NCBI GenBank assembly: GCA_903813345.2
Contig: CAIIXF020000007.1
Coordinates: forward strand, 18,215,564-18,279,563
Reading direction: 5' to 3'
Length of the DNA stretch: 64,000 nt
Source: Owenia fusiformis
Taxonomy: Eukaryota > Annelida > Polychaeta > Sabellida > Oweniidae
Shown: in pieces, positions 1-11,728 of the stretch
Layout: every line of letters starts with the position of its first letter
How positions within the stretch are numbered: the stretch's first letter is position 1
Notes under the pieces: model-generated
What the model was told of the DNA's origin: nothing
The model's database searches: none
Seen by the model: the letters and a program-made list of their open reading frames with translations, nothing else
Translations under genes and position numbers: made by a program

Positions 1-1177
1 TGCTGATTACACTAATAAATTACTTTGGATTGTTATTTTGTTGGATTAGACTCTATAATATGTCTGATCTAATGATACAGTTTAATCCTACAATGCAAAC
101 ACTAGTTTGTTTAACAAACACAATATCTGTTAAATACAATTATCTTGTATTTGTACATCCATGTATACTCACTATACAATTACAATATACCAAAAGCTGA
201 CTTTGGTTATTTTGGATGTAAATGTATAAAGTTAGTTTATTAACATGGTGCCCTATCTCCTATTTACCTCAGAGATATCATTGAATAATATCACTTTCAA
301 CATAGGCAGGCCTAGAAATAAAATGATCAGATTTTAAAAATGCAAAATGGAATAGAAAATGGTGAAACTACATGCACAATTTAAAATAATCACATGTGTT
401 GAAAAAACAAGAAGTTGTGAGGATTATTAAAAACAGAAACACTAGTGATTTGGTTTTATTTTGAGAGAGTTAGCACGCATTGGACGTGACCAAAAATGGC
501 AAGTTAAGCACAGGGAGGTTTATTGGAGTAAAGCAATCTGTATAATACAATTCTGATGGAGACGCAAAATTTATATGTCAAAAAGTCAATTACTATTTGG
601 CTCCGAAACATTTTTATTCACATGATATCAGATATTAAAAGCAGCTTGTTACGATATGCAAAGCACTGGCACCAAATTGTCCTTTTTTGGCAAACAATAA
701 TCTTTAAATCTTGTTCAGTCATTCCCAATACGATTTTGTTAAAGTTAATTTCTCAAGGATTTAATCCATTTAGAGCAGTCAGTTTGAGTTTATCCAAACT
801 ACTCAGGCAGAGGAAGTTAATAGTCTGACTTGGATGCCTTCAAATAAAATCTCAGCTTTATTTTTCCTTTTACTGAAAGGATTTCAAATCAACGAGTAAG
901 AAGGAATAAAATTAAGTATGAAAGGACTCAAAGTTTTGTTTCATTTTCATCTGAGGTTCTGCTTCTTGATCTGTATATTCTGTTCATGTACTGCTTTAGT
1001 GTTATTACATGGCGAATATGATGTCCATGAAAATGGTGAAAGTAAAACAGGTCTTGATTAAAATAGTTTGATACTGGGAAAGGGAACAAGATTGTTACCA
1101 CTGCACTGTTGCAAGGTCAGGTATTTGCCTATCACAATGTTTGTCTAGAACAGATGCATTATAACCATTAATCAAGA
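1..1177. other. Non-coding stretch, nothing recognised
   Basis: AT-rich sequence with only short chance open frames. I see no splice-bounded exon, RNA gene or clear repeat. It could be intron of the inhibitory SMAD gene whose 5' exons lie at 29.9-33.4 kb on the minus strand, or intergenic. Confidence 0.5.
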
Positions 1178-1465
1178 CCATGAAGTAGGGTTCATAGTCA
1201 AGACCTATATTCTATGAAGTAGGTTCATAGTCAAGACCTTATATCCCATAAAGTAGGGTTCATAGTCAAGACCTTACATCCCATGAAGTAGGGTTCATAG
1301 TCAAGACATTATATCCCATGAAGTAGGGTTTCATAGTCAAGACATTATATATCATGAAGTAGGATACATAGTTAAGGCCTATATCCCATGAAGTAGGATA
1401 CAAAGTCGAGACTGTATATCCCATGAAGTAGAGTACCCACAAAGTAGAGTTCATAGTCAAGAAGT
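1178..1465. repeat. Minisatellite, about 39-bp unit, about 7 copies
   Basis: A unit built around CATGAAGTAGGGTTCATAGTC followed by AAGACCTTATATCC recurs about seven times head to tail, with substitutions and small indels that increase toward the right end. The apparent minus-strand open frame across it simply reads the repeat and is not a gene. Confidence 0.85.
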
Positions 1466-4400
1466 AGCTTAATCAAACCTTATAGCATTCGATTAACAAG
1501 TACAAGTAGATATCTTTACTTCAACATATCACTTACACAATAGACATTGTTCTAGATTCAGAAAAAATAAATAATCTACACGAAAAATACTTTTAAAACA
1601 CCATTGACAATGTTAAATATAAAATCGTGTGGGGTCAAAATAGTGTTCCTTATATTGATAAACAAATGGTAATAGAAAGAGACAAATAAACTTTAAAAAT
1701 CCTACATTCCAAGTTCATAAACCCAAATAATTCACAAAATTTATATACAGGTATATACATATTTGTATCATTATTTTGCATTTAAAAACACACTCCAAAG
1801 GATTTTATCCACAAGTACTGATCAACATAAAAGTGGGGAATTAAGTCGATTCATTCAGTGTATAGGGGACACATACGTTTGTGAAGACTGTTTAGCCTGG
1901 TATTGAAAACATTCAGTTGAGAGGCATTCTTTGCTTTCATGGCTTGCTCGGATCCTTACAACGTATTGTGTGGGATATAAACAGCCCTGACATAAAATCC
2001 TTAATACATTTCCAATCATGTTTTGATATAAAAACAAAAGTAGAATAGAATCTAAAAAAAGAGATTAATCAGATAATCAAGCATGAAGTAATTACTCTAA
2101 ATTGCATAAATATAACCATCCACCACAGAATAGAGTCCCAATAAAGGGATGAAATGGTAAAGAACTCCCAGGACAAAAGTTCCTCATAAGAATGTGTAGC
2201 GAACAATAAGGGCACAATGGCAAATGAGGCTTTCTACGAAATGAGAGGACTACAACAAAATGGGTGTTTATTCCCAAGCTTACGAGGACAGAAACAGCAA
2301 CTTAAGTCTATTCATTCACATTTATAATTTGCTCAAATGCTTTGTGTACTTCCGCTAGTATAATTGAGTTCTATTAAAAAGGCACCATTCCTCCTCCATA
2401 CTTCCCCCAACAATGTACAAGTGCTACAACTGTATGGCCCTTAGGCAGAGATTTCTGTCTACCTGTGGAAGATGAATTCCATCTCTAAGAGTGTCTTTAT
2501 CAATAACATACCATACACCTAGTCTCAACCCATGCTGAAATATCTGCTCCAAAACATATTCTACCTATTTGCTCAAACAAAAAGCATTCTATTTTCTTGT
2601 ATTTTTAGGTCACAGAATCTCTCTGGGTTATTTTCTCCACTCCTAAATAACCACATTATTTTCTGTACTGTTGAGCATCACAGTATGGACACAATTTACA
2701 TTTCATCTATGGGGAGTTATCCCAAGATACAGAAAGTATGCATTTTAGTCCTTAGATTAACTCTTATGTATACCAAAGGCAGGAAAGAGCTTAGTCTTTT
2801 TACATTATATTGACCTGGCTTGTGGCACGAAATATGATTTACACAGACTAGTCACTAGAGTTTGGTACTGTATGTACATGTATCTATTTAGTGGTAGCAC
2901 CTTTAAATACTTTATATTGCAATTATGCTCAAAGAATACCTTTTCTAGTTCGTGCATGATGACCTACCCACTCCAAAATTCACGAACAACATTTCTTTTA
3001 TTGACATATTCTAAACCGACCGACAAAATAATTACATGTTCTTCGTAAAGGTTGGAGCTAATGAGATGAATGAACAGGTACTATCTCCATCTCCTGAAGA
3101 ATTCAATAACAGATTAATTCCAGCCAAATACTGTGTAGAATGTCTTCTATATACCCCCACCCCCTCCTTTTCGCCTATTTCCCCAACTCTGTGTCTATTC
3201 TACAAATGTGTGTGTTGTAAAGGAAGGAGGGGGAGTAACAAACGTATTGATGTAACTAATGGCACATTACCACATAATAAAGCAGAGAACTTATTTTAAG
3301 AATGCAAACAGCATATACTACCTTATGCATGGATTTAGCCTCTATTTTTGCTACATGATGGATGTTAGCCTCATGGTTGTGTTATTACAGTCTTACAATT
3401 ACTGTCAGTTTCTAACAGACATGCCTACAATCAAATAGCCTCTTAAACTCAAATCAAGGTACCTTATAAAGAATTCCCATAACAATATCTCATCTTTGTC
3501 ATGTTTTTTAAGGCAAAATTGTGGAATCAGCGAGGAATTAATATACACAATCCGAACAACTGCATGGATACATCAAACTAGAAAGAAATTGAGAGGAACC
3601 GGCACAAGCAAAAGGTGCTAATATAACATTGCTTAAGAACAACCTTGGTGGTAGGATGCTAGGAAAGGAATCAACATATTTGCTTTTGCCCCTCAACCAC
3701 TACACAGAGTTCTAATATATTTTTACACTGTCCGAGATATCAAAACATTCCAGAAATCTAGATTTCTCTGTGTGGATGTAAAATCTGGCATATCCAGTTC
3801 TTCATATTTCTATGACTCTGGGTGATGTCATCATGCCCTTCTTTCTTATCAAGGATTTAAAAATCCAAGTCTTTCTAAACTGTGTCATGGTTAGAAGGGA
3901 AATGTAATTGCATAATAATATACATGTATGTAATATGGATAGATTATATGATCCCGCTCTACCAATGGAGACCATCTGGACAATAAGGTAAAGCTACTGT
4001 AACTGATACCCAAATATCATTCAATAACTTGATTTATGGATCAATAATGTTCTTCAACAACTGTATACATTTATATTGTCATACCAAGAGACATTATAAA
4101 ATATCACTGGGGTGAGATTTTTAAGTGCAAAATGAGTGGAAGAGTCGACGAGCGAGGGATTAAGTAAGCTATATTCAGCCAAGAAAACACTAGAAATTCA
4201 AGTAATTCATTAATTTCACAGTTTTAATGAAAATTTCAAGTGCAAACATATTGGCATTATCATTGGTTAAGACAATATTGAAACTTTTGGTAACTATACC
4301 ATCCAACCCAATGTACCTTCAGTAGATAATGACAGCTATAAAAACTGATAAAAATTATCAGTTTGACATTATTATGATGTACTGGTCAAAAGTTGAAGTC

Positions 4401-4571
4401 TGCCAAAACTGATAAATGTATTGGTAGAAGTTTAACATTTTTGCCTTCTTTTCATACCTGTGTTTTGGCTGATTGAGTCAGCCTCCTCACAGGCTTAAAA
4501 TACAATATGACAACTTCAATACTTTAACCTGTATGTAAATTTGACTGGTTTAAATCCTATGATAACTCTAT
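1466..4571. other. Non-coding stretch left of the LTR element
   Basis: No supported exon. Around 3150-3245 a C/T-rich run is followed by its approximate reverse complement (CCCCCTCCTTT paired with AAAGGAAGGAGGGGG), one of several similar C/T-rich patches in the window. Short open frames here lack splice context or recognisable domains. Confidence 0.45.
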
Positions 4572-4575
4572 ATTT
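4572..4575. repeat. Left target-site duplication (ATTT)
   Basis: ATTT immediately precedes the TGTAA start of the 5' LTR and is repeated as ATTT at 13462-13465 right after the 3' LTR. A 4-bp duplication fits Ty3/gypsy integration, which gives 4-6 bp. In AT-rich DNA four bases are weak evidence alone, but they sit exactly at both LTR ends. Confidence 0.7.
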
Positions 4576-4797
4576 TGTAATATGGTATATTTTTATGTGT
4601 TTTCAGGTATAGAGTATAGTAGATTATTCTTCCCAGTGGCCTTATACTAACGCTTGTGGTGGTGGTTTGCTTTACAGAATATAGCAGCTATACCTTGAGA
4701 TACGCAACAAATTGCACGATTTATAGCATGTGATCAGTGTTGCTTGTAGATGTAGTTTTGTAACATTAACTGATTTGCCTAGTGTAATAATCAAAGT

Positions 4798-5275
4798 GTG
4801 TATTAACAGTGTCCAGTATTCACACGTGAACTCAACTCCCGAATGAGTATTGGTGATTTATAGAAAGATATCGGTACAGAGTATCCCCATATACATTGAC
4901 TATTAGGGTGTTATAAGATTAATTGATTGGCACTAGTAGTTAAAGTGCTTCAGTAGAATTCATAGTGTATATTAACAGTGTTTAGTATTCACACGGGAAC
5001 TGGAGACCAGAATGAGTATCAGTGATTCATAGGAAGATATCGATACAGAGTAATCCCATATTCATTGACTATTATGGTGTTATAACGTTAATTGATTGGC
5101 ACGAGTAGTTATAGTGCTTCAGCAGTAGTCATAGGGTGTATTAACAGTGTTCAGTATTTACACGTGAACTGGAGACTAGAAGGAGTATCAGTGATTATCG
5201 ATACAGAGTATTCCCATATACATTGACTATTATGGTGTTATAGCATTAATAGATTGGCGTTAGTAATAATAGTAT
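4798..5275 (+). repeat. Three-copy tandem repeat inside the 5' LTR, about 170-bp unit
   Basis: Units start at 4798, 4965 and 5136, each with GTGTATTAACAGTGT or a variant. They share landmarks such as CACACGTGAACT, GATATCGATACAGAGTA, CATTGACTATTATGGTGTTATA and GATTGGC. The copies differ from each other by roughly a tenth to a fifth of positions, far more than the two LTRs differ, so the triplication is older than this insertion. The same array recurs in the 3' LTR at about 11951-12428. Confidence 0.85.
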
Positions 5276-5883
5276 GTCACAATTTGCTGTGATCAACAAT
5301 TACAATAAGAACCAGACAGAATATGAACCAGAGCGACCATATAGGAGCCTAAGATACCAGCATACCAGCACAATATCATTATAGAGTGTAACATTATACC
5401 GTGATCATTATGATGGCATATCATTCAATGATTGACATATTGGAGTTATTATAGTGTGGTACAATAAACCTTGATCACTTGCACAGAAGGCCAGATTGAG
5501 TAGTCGATTATATGTTATATAGAAGGATTGTGCTGAGTTTAGTAGTTGAGCAAAACAAAGCCTTCATTGTACCGGAGTGACGATAAGAGTTACCGTTACC
5601 AGCAAACATTAGAATATCGCTAATATTATTACAGGGTGTCCCAGTATACATTGACTGATTATTATCATTGAATCAGCAACATTCTGTCTGATATATGCAC
5701 ATTTTTATGGGTCATTATGTCCAAATGAGATATTATAACTGAAAACTTACCACTAAGTAGTATCTATGCATTCATAGCATAGGGAAGTTGTTAGAACAAT
5801 ATTTTAAGTATGTAACCGTTATAGGTTAATGTTAGTTCATGAGTTATTAGAATATAGTTAAGTGTTAGGACTTGTAGAACGAA

Positions 5884-6057
5884 GAGTTAGTGAGTTAGCT
5901 AATTCAGATGAAAACACAGTGTTTCCACAGCCAGTAGGTAGTATAGGGATTCGCTGTGAGCCAGGACAAAGAGTTAGTGAGTTAGTTAATTCAGATGAAG
6001 ACACCGTGTTTCCACAGCCAGTAGGTAGTATAGGCTATCACTGTGAGTTATTAGGAT
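5884..6057 (+). repeat. Two-copy 87-bp repeat inside the LTR, in frame
   Basis: Two 87-bp units (29 codons each) sit head to tail within an open frame from 5862 to 6068 that would encode 68 residues. The translated units share VSEL, NSDE, TVFPQPVGSIG and a Cys. The copies differ mostly by single bases and the frame is kept. It resembles no family I know and may be fortuitous non-coding LTR sequence. The same frame occurs at 13015-13221 in the 3' LTR. Confidence 0.6.
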
Positions 6058-6309
6058 CACTCAGTTGATTTAGTGGTACCACAAGGTTAAGTAAGGATTT
6101 CAGATAGTTAGGGTAACCAGCGTCACAGACAAGTAGAAATAGTGAGTAACCATTACTTGTCGTTATTTGGTTTCATAAATAACCGCTTTGAGAGTTCGTG
6201 GTATAACCACCCTTTTACTGTACATGTAATATATATGTATATGTTACTTTAACATTGTTTCAAAATATATTTCCATATTAAAACTACTTATATTTGTGAG
6301 TAATTACAT

Positions 6310-6318
6310 TGGTGGCAG
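6310..6318 (+). other. Primer-binding site, probably tRNA-Leu
   Basis: TGGTGGCAG begins one base after the 5' LTR. Its reverse complement CTGCCACCA is the 3' end, including CCA, of animal leucine tRNAs of the AAG/TAG type. The match is nine bases and then breaks. It would prime minus-strand DNA synthesis. Confidence 0.75.
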
Positions 6319-6323
6319 TAAGT

Positions 6324-9300
6324 ATGGCAGAACCGCCCAATGACATAGATGGGGAAGTTGGTGCCAATGAGGCACTTGCAGCGGGGGATCAACCAGGCCC
6401 CGTAGTTCAGCCCCCAGCAGCACAACAGAACAGTACTACTAGAGAATACAGAAAAGCAGTCACTCCCAGGAATTTTGATTGTAAGACAACAACCTGGGAT
6501 AGCTGGCTGAAACACTTTTGCAGGGTAGCAACTGCCAATAACTGGACAGAACAGACCAAAATAGTGATGCTCAGTACTACTCTGGATGGCAAGCCTCTCG
6601 AAGAGTATGAGAGGATATTAACTGAAGACGAAGATATAGATTTTAAGACACTGACAGCTGCCATTGGTACTGAGGTGCGACCTACAAGGAAAGCAGCAAT
6701 GGAGACATATACTAAGATGCAACTAGGGTCTGATACACCCAAGACGTTCTATTCTAAGTTGCTTGAACAGTCCAAGTTAGTATATCCAGAGGTGTCTCAG
6801 GATGCCAGACTTATGATGATAACGACGCAGTTCATCCAGTCCATTCCAAGTAAGCTGTTGGAAGATATGTCCAAACAGAGTGATGTGCATTCCTTAGACA
6901 AAGAGGCTCTGCTGACATTGGCTACCAGGGTTTGGGAGGCAACAAAGCAAAGCAAGTCAGAGGATCAAGGATCACTTATAGGAGCGGTGGGTCCTCCAGT
7001 GGTACAACAACCTGACCAAGTTTCACAACTTCGGGAAGAATTACTTGAATTAAAGAATCTTGTTGTATCATCACTCAAGACCCAACAGTCAACATCTGAG
7101 CCCAGGCAGAGTAATGTTTCGTGTTTTCATTGTGGTAAGCCAGGGCATATAGCTCGTAATTGTTTTACTAAACAAGGAACCTCGTCAGGTGTACGATGCT
7201 ATAATTGCCAAGGTATAGGCCACATGGCTAAGGCTTGTCCATCCCCTAGTAATAGACAGAGATCGAACCAGACAGGAACTACAGATGGGAAAGATTCGTC
7301 CTCCAACAGACCAGTTAGCGGCTCCTCGAATAATGAGGTTGCTGAGATAAAAGGATCTTCTGGTCTCATGGTAACAGTAGGAGTTGGAAACCGAGAAGGG
7401 GATGTGCAGCGTCCGATGCAATGGCTAATTGACACAGGTGCCAAGATCTCAGTTATCGACATGAATACCTACAAACAACATCTTGAAGACATTGAGTTGA
7501 GGTCACAACCTGAGTCTTTTACATGTGTTTCAGCAGATGGCACAGGTATCAAAGTAGCAGGACAAGTTCAGCTAACAATAACTATTGGTTCCAGGGTTCT
7601 ACCCTTGCTCACGACAGTTATCCAGGGCTCAACCAAGACAGCCTTGCTTGGACGTGATGTCTTGGATCAATTTGATACATGGTCAGTGTCAAAAAAGAAT
7701 AGCATTATCAGGCTTGATGATGAGTCATTGAAACTCAACCCAATATCTGAGGATAGGAATGCAGTGTGTAAAATCACCCTGGCTCGAGATGTCATCCTAC
7801 CTGGGCAAAGTGAAGCATGGGTGGAAGCTAGGTTACCAATGCGTTTGAACTCCATATCTGGGTTGTTTACCCCAAGCACTAAATTACTGTCTCGAAAACA
7901 TGTAGTAGCGGCTAATGGGCTTTGCCGAGCAGATGTGTTGGGGAAATCAGTTCAAGTTAGAGTGCTTAACCCAGAGACATCTCCAAGACGACTTTATAAA
8001 GGCACCCACATGGGGGTGTTTGACACGACAACTATAGGTGAATATGATGCGGTACCTGATCCCTTTGGAAAGGACGGTAATGTTGCCCCAATCAATGAGG
8101 TGGGTGCAACCCCACTGACATCAAAGATATTACCGAAAGATCCTTCAATGTTTTTGGAGGCCTTGGCAAGATGGAGAGCAGATGTACACCATTTAGACTC
8201 AGCACAATCGGACAGACTGCTTCGCCTTCTTCAAGATTATAGGTGTGTGTTTTCTGAGGATGTTAATGACTTGGGTAAAACGGATATTATGAAACATCAT
8301 ATTAAATTGAAGGAAGAGAAAGTAATCTTTCGCAGGCAGTATCGCCACAGCCCAAAGGAACTTGAGGTTATTGACCAAGAAGTTGACAGGATGTTGGCAT
8401 GTGGAATAATTCAGCCGTCAATGTCGCCTCACTCATCTCCAGTGTTACTAGTTCCAAAGAGCAGTGGTAAGTGGAGGTTTTGTCATGACAGTAGATTTCT
8501 TAACAATGCAACAGAAGATCAGCACTTTCCATTAATCCGTATCGGTGATGCTATAGATCACTTGTCAAAGGCTAGAATCTTCTCCACTCTAGATGCTACG
8601 AGCGGTTACCATCAGGTCGAGCTGGATGAAATAAGCAAACCCCTTACCGCATTTTCAACGAGAAAAGGCCACTGGGAATTTAACCGCATGCCCTTTGGAT
8701 TGAAGGGTGCTCCACATACCTTCCAGCGACTGATGAGTCTGATCATGCAAGGCTTAAATTACCAAGAGGTATTAGTCTACCTCGACGACATCATTGTGTA
8801 TTCATCGTCCTTTGATGAACACCTGGAATCTCTACAGCGGGTGTTCAATCGATTGAGGCAGCATGGACTCAAACTACAACCACTGAAATGCTATTTCGCC
8901 CAAAAAGCTGTTCAATATTTGGGATATGTGGTAGATGCCAATGGGGTCCGACCAAATGAAGATGCTGTAAAGGCCATAGTTGAGATGCCAACTCCGAAGA
9001 CGATAGAACAGATGTTGCGGTTTTTAGGGAAATTGAACTACTACCGGAGGTTCATAAAAGGAATGGCAGACACTGCTAAACCTTTATATGACAGCATTAA
9101 AAACAGCAGACTCCATAAAACTAAGTTACTGACACTTAATGCAGATCAACTCCAAGCAGTGGAGACTCTGAAGAAAACACTTGCATCTTATCAGGTGATG
9201 GCATACCCCTGTTTTGATAGGGATTTTCTGGTAGACACTGATGCCTCAGCCAACTCAGTGGGGGCTTGTTTATCACAGCAAGATGACAAAGGTCATGAAA

Positions 9301-11693
9301 GGCCAGTTGCCTTTGCAAGCTCGACTCTGACCAAGGAGCAAAGGAACTATTCGACTACAGAACGTGAATGTCTAGCCATCATTTATGCTGTGAACCAGTT
9401 CCGTCAATTCTTATATGGCAAACCATTTATTCTGAGGACCGACCACAATCCTCTGGTTTGGCTTAGGAATATCAAGGAACCTAAGGGCCGTTGGGCACGT
9501 TGGCTCATGTTGCTGGAAGAATTTCCATATACCATTGTCTATCGTAAAGGAAGTGAGCATGCAAATGCAGATTTCCTCTCAAGATTAGAAGATGAATCAG
9601 AATCCAAGACAATGAGCAAATCAGTTGGAATACAAGTTGGGGAACCAGCACAGATAAATAAATGCACCACACTTGATGTTGCTAAGCAGGGACAGAGGGA
9701 ACTAAATGATCTAGCACCACAGCAATTGAAGTTGTGCCCTAGTAAGCCAATACCTGATCACCAAAATGTGAATACATGGCAGAGGGCTACATCACTCAAG
9801 GAACAACTTCTGGAAGATCACCCAAAGTTATCTCCAGATGTAACAGATAAGTTGATCAGCGAGAGCCAACAAACTTCACTAAAGGATGCACTCCCCGAAC
9901 TAGCTGAGGACCAGAACAATGTAAGCCATGCACTAGGTCAGAATGATGGTTTTGCTGATGATCAAAAGGCCCCCTTCCTTAATATGGATACTCTTAAGGA
10001 GGACCAGAAGGAGGACCCTGATATCGGGCAGGTATTAAAGTGGTTGAGAAGGGGAGAGCCAAGTCAAGAACAACTAAGTCAAGCATCAAGAACTTCAAGG
10101 TGGATTTATAAGCAGAAGAAGAATCTAAAGTTATACAGAGGGGTCTTATATAGAGAAGTTGAGAGAGAAAATGGATTACCAAGTATAATGCAAATAGTCC
10201 TTCCTAAATCTTGGAGAGAATTTGCATTAGGTGAACTTCATGATAATATTTTGTCAGGCCATTTCGGAACAGACCGAACTTCAGCACGTATCAGACTTAG
10301 GTACTATTGGCCAGGATTTCAACAAGATGTTGAGGATTGGTGTTCAAGCTGTGTTGAGTGTCAACAAAGAAAGTCCCCGAAAACCAAACCAAAAGCGCCA
10401 CTAACTTGTATTCCGGTGAAGGGGAGACCATTTGAGGAAATTGCCATGGACTTTGTCGAATTACCACCCACGTCACGGGGTAATAAATATGCCATGGTGG
10501 TGGGTGATTACCTGACTAAATGGGTTGAAGCCTATCCCATGAAAGACATCAAAACTGAGAGAACAGCGTCACTACTGGTTCGGGAATGGATATCAAGGTT
10601 TGGTTGTCCAGTCAGTATAAATTCAGACCAGGGGTCTCAATTCGAAAGTAGACTGTTTAAAGAGCTATGCAGGGTACTTGAAACCAAGAAAAGACGGACC
10701 ACTTCATATCATCCAAAGACAGATGGCATGATAGAGAGGAATAATAAAATGTTGATAAACTCTCTCTCCATATTTGCAAAGGAAAACCGTGATTGGGATC
10801 TAAAGCTACCTTTAGTCCTCTTTGCATATAGAACAAGTGTTCATAGTACTACCGGGTTTTCGCCCTTCATGCTGACCTTTGGCAGAGAAGCTCATTTACC
10901 CATAGACTGGATGGTTGGTGAAGCTTACCCAATTGAAAGGGTCTCTGCACAATCTTGGGTGGCTACTCTTCAGAGGGATATGAGGAAGGTATTTAACTTG
11001 GCTCAAGACAACATCAGTAAATCTCAGAAGCGACAAAAGGCTCAATATGATAAGGATCTCAAAGGAACGTTCCAGAAATATGAACATGGTGACAAAGTCA
11101 TGCTGTTTGACCCAACTGCACGTGGAAAAGATGGGAAGCTTCATAATCCATGGAAGGGGCCATTTAAGATCTTAAAGCGCACATCTGATGTCACATATAA
11201 GGTGGACTTAGGCAACAAAGTGATCCATGTGAATTATGATAGGCTGAAGAAGTTTATCAGTCGAAGAATCTTCAATACCAGTCAAGCTGATATTGAAAAA
11301 CCTATACAAGATGGGAAAGCCGAGGGGTTGCCCATTCATTTGCATGGGTCAGATAGTGAAATTGACAATTCTAGTTCAGATGAGGAATTGGAAGATGATG
11401 CTATTATCAATAACAGAAATAACCATGGAGATGGAGAACAAGAGACTGTCCCAGTTACCGATCATCTCTCTGGTGAGGAAGATGATCTATCTGGGGAGGA
11501 AGATGATACTTCTTCAGAATCTAACTTTCATGAGTTGTCCCAAGATGATGAGGAACAGTTTTGGGATGAAGAACAGGAACTGCCATATGGTGAATCCCAA
11601 TATACCGTGAATTTTCCGAAACACCATTGTGAAGTCAGCAATAAAAACATTTTGCCGGCAGGTAGTAAACGTAGCTGTACTAAGCACAAATAA
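6324..11693 (+). CDS. Gag-Pol polyprotein of the LTR retrotransposon (1789 aa)
   Basis: A single frame without stop or frameshift. The first ATG is at 6324; the open frame extends 5 codons upstream into the primer-binding site without ATG. In order: a Gag region (1-265); two CCHC zinc knuckles at about 267-280 and 292-305; aspartic protease with DTGA at 370; reverse transcriptase with YLDD at 819-822; RNase H starting near 965 with DTDAS at 970-974; integrase with an HHCC zinc site (His 1306 and 1313, Cys 1343 and 1346) and a D,D-35-E triad at Asp1376, Asp1435 and Glu1471; then a GPY/F-type segment (WKGPF) and an acidic Asp/Glu/Ser-rich tail of about 100 residues with a duplicated LSGEEDD. 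Gag and Pol are fused in one frame, so no frameshift signal is needed. No chromodomain was recognised. All catalytic residues looked for are present, so it may be functional. Confidence 0.97.
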   Translation: MAEPPNDIDGEVGANEALAAGDQPGPVVQPPAAQQNSTTREYRKAVTPRNFDCKTTTWDSWLKHFCRVATANNWTEQTKIVMLSTTLDGKPLEEYERILTEDEDIDFKTLTAAIGTEVRPTRKAAMETYTKMQLGSDTPKTFYSKLLEQSKLVYPEVSQDARLMMITTQFIQSIPSKLLEDMSKQSDVHSLDKEALLTLATRVWEATKQSKSEDQGSLIGAVGPPVVQQPDQVSQLREELLELKNLVVSSLKTQQSTSEPRQSNVSCFHCGKPGHIARNCFTKQGTSSGVRCYNCQGIGHMAKACPSPSNRQRSNQTGTTDGKDSSSNRPVSGSSNNEVAEIKGSSGLMVTVGVGNREGDVQRPMQWLIDTGAKISVIDMNTYKQHLEDIELRSQPESFTCVSADGTGIKVAGQVQLTITIGSRVLPLLTTVIQGSTKTALLGRDVLDQFDTWSVSKKNSIIRLDDESLKLNPISEDRNAVCKITLARDVILPGQSEAWVEARLPMRLNSISGLFTPSTKLLSRKHVVAANGLCRADVLGKSVQVRVLNPETSPRRLYKGTHMGVFDTTTIGEYDAVPDPFGKDGNVAPINEVGATPLTSKILPKDPSMFLEALARWRADVHHLDSAQSDRLLRLLQDYRCVFSEDVNDLGKTDIMKHHIKLKEEKVIFRRQYRHSPKELEVIDQEVDRMLACGIIQPSMSPHSSPVLLVPKSSGKWRFCHDSRFLNNATEDQHFPLIRIGDAIDHLSKARIFSTLDATSGYHQVELDEISKPLTAFSTRKGHWEFNRMPFGLKGAPHTFQRLMSLIMQGLNYQEVLVYLDDIIVYSSSFDEHLESLQRVFNRLRQHGLKLQPLKCYFAQKAVQYLGYVVDANGVRPNEDAVKAIVEMPTPKTIEQMLRFLGKLNYYRRFIKGMADTAKPLYDSIKNSRLHKTKLLTLNADQLQAVETLKKTLASYQVMAYPCFDRDFLVDTDASANSVGACLSQQDDKGHERPVAFASSTLTKEQRNYSTTERECLAIIYAVNQFRQFLYGKPFILRTDHNPLVWLRNIKEPKGRWARWLMLLEEFPYTIVYRKGSEHANADFLSRLEDESESKTMSKSVGIQVGEPAQINKCTTLDVAKQGQRELNDLAPQQLKLCPSKPIPDHQNVNTWQRATSLKEQLLEDHPKLSPDVTDKLISESQQTSLKDALPELAEDQNNVSHALGQNDGFADDQKAPFLNMDTLKEDQKEDPDIGQVLKWLRRGEPSQEQLSQASRTSRWIYKQKKNLKLYRGVLYREVERENGLPSIMQIVLPKSWREFALGELHDNILSGHFGTDRTSARIRLRYYWPGFQQDVEDWCSSCVECQQRKSPKTKPKAPLTCIPVKGRPFEEIAMDFVELPPTSRGNKYAMVVGDYLTKWVEAYPMKDIKTERTASLLVREWISRFGCPVSINSDQGSQFESRLFKELCRVLETKKRRTTSYHPKTDGMIERNNKMLINSLSIFAKENRDWDLKLPLVLFAYRTSVHSTTGFSPFMLTFGREAHLPIDWMVGEAYPIERVSAQSWVATLQRDMRKVFNLAQDNISKSQKRQKAQYDKDLKGTFQKYEHGDKVMLFDPTARGKDGKLHNPWKGPFKILKRTSDVTYKVDLGNKVIHVNYDRLKKFISRRIFNTSQADIEKPIQDGKAEGLPIHLHGSDSEIDNSSSDEELEDDAIINNRNNHGDGEQETVPVTDHLSGEEDDLSGEEDDTSSESNFHELSQDDEEQFWDEEQELPYGESQYTVNFPKHHCEVSNKNILPAGSKRSCTKHK

Positions 11694-11714
11694 ATTCTTG
11701 GGTTAGTGTAGGTC

Positions 11715-11728
11715 AAGGAAGGGAGGAA
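11715..11728 (+). other. Polypurine tract
   Basis: AAGGAAGGGAGGAA abuts the 3' LTR start at 11729, between the gag-pol stop and the LTR. This is the expected place and composition for the primer of plus-strand synthesis. Confidence 0.85.

Larger units (their letters stand above)
4576..6308 (+). repeat. 5' LTR (1733 bp)
   Basis: This long terminal repeat is identical by eye to 11729-13461. It starts TGTAATATGG and ends GTAATTACA, so the ends form the short inverted repeat TGTAA/TTACA. It is long for the superfamily and is itself partly built of tandem repeats (4798-5275 and 5884-6057). A possible polyadenylation signal ATTAAA lies at 6277-6282. No promoter could be pinned down. Confidence 0.96.
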
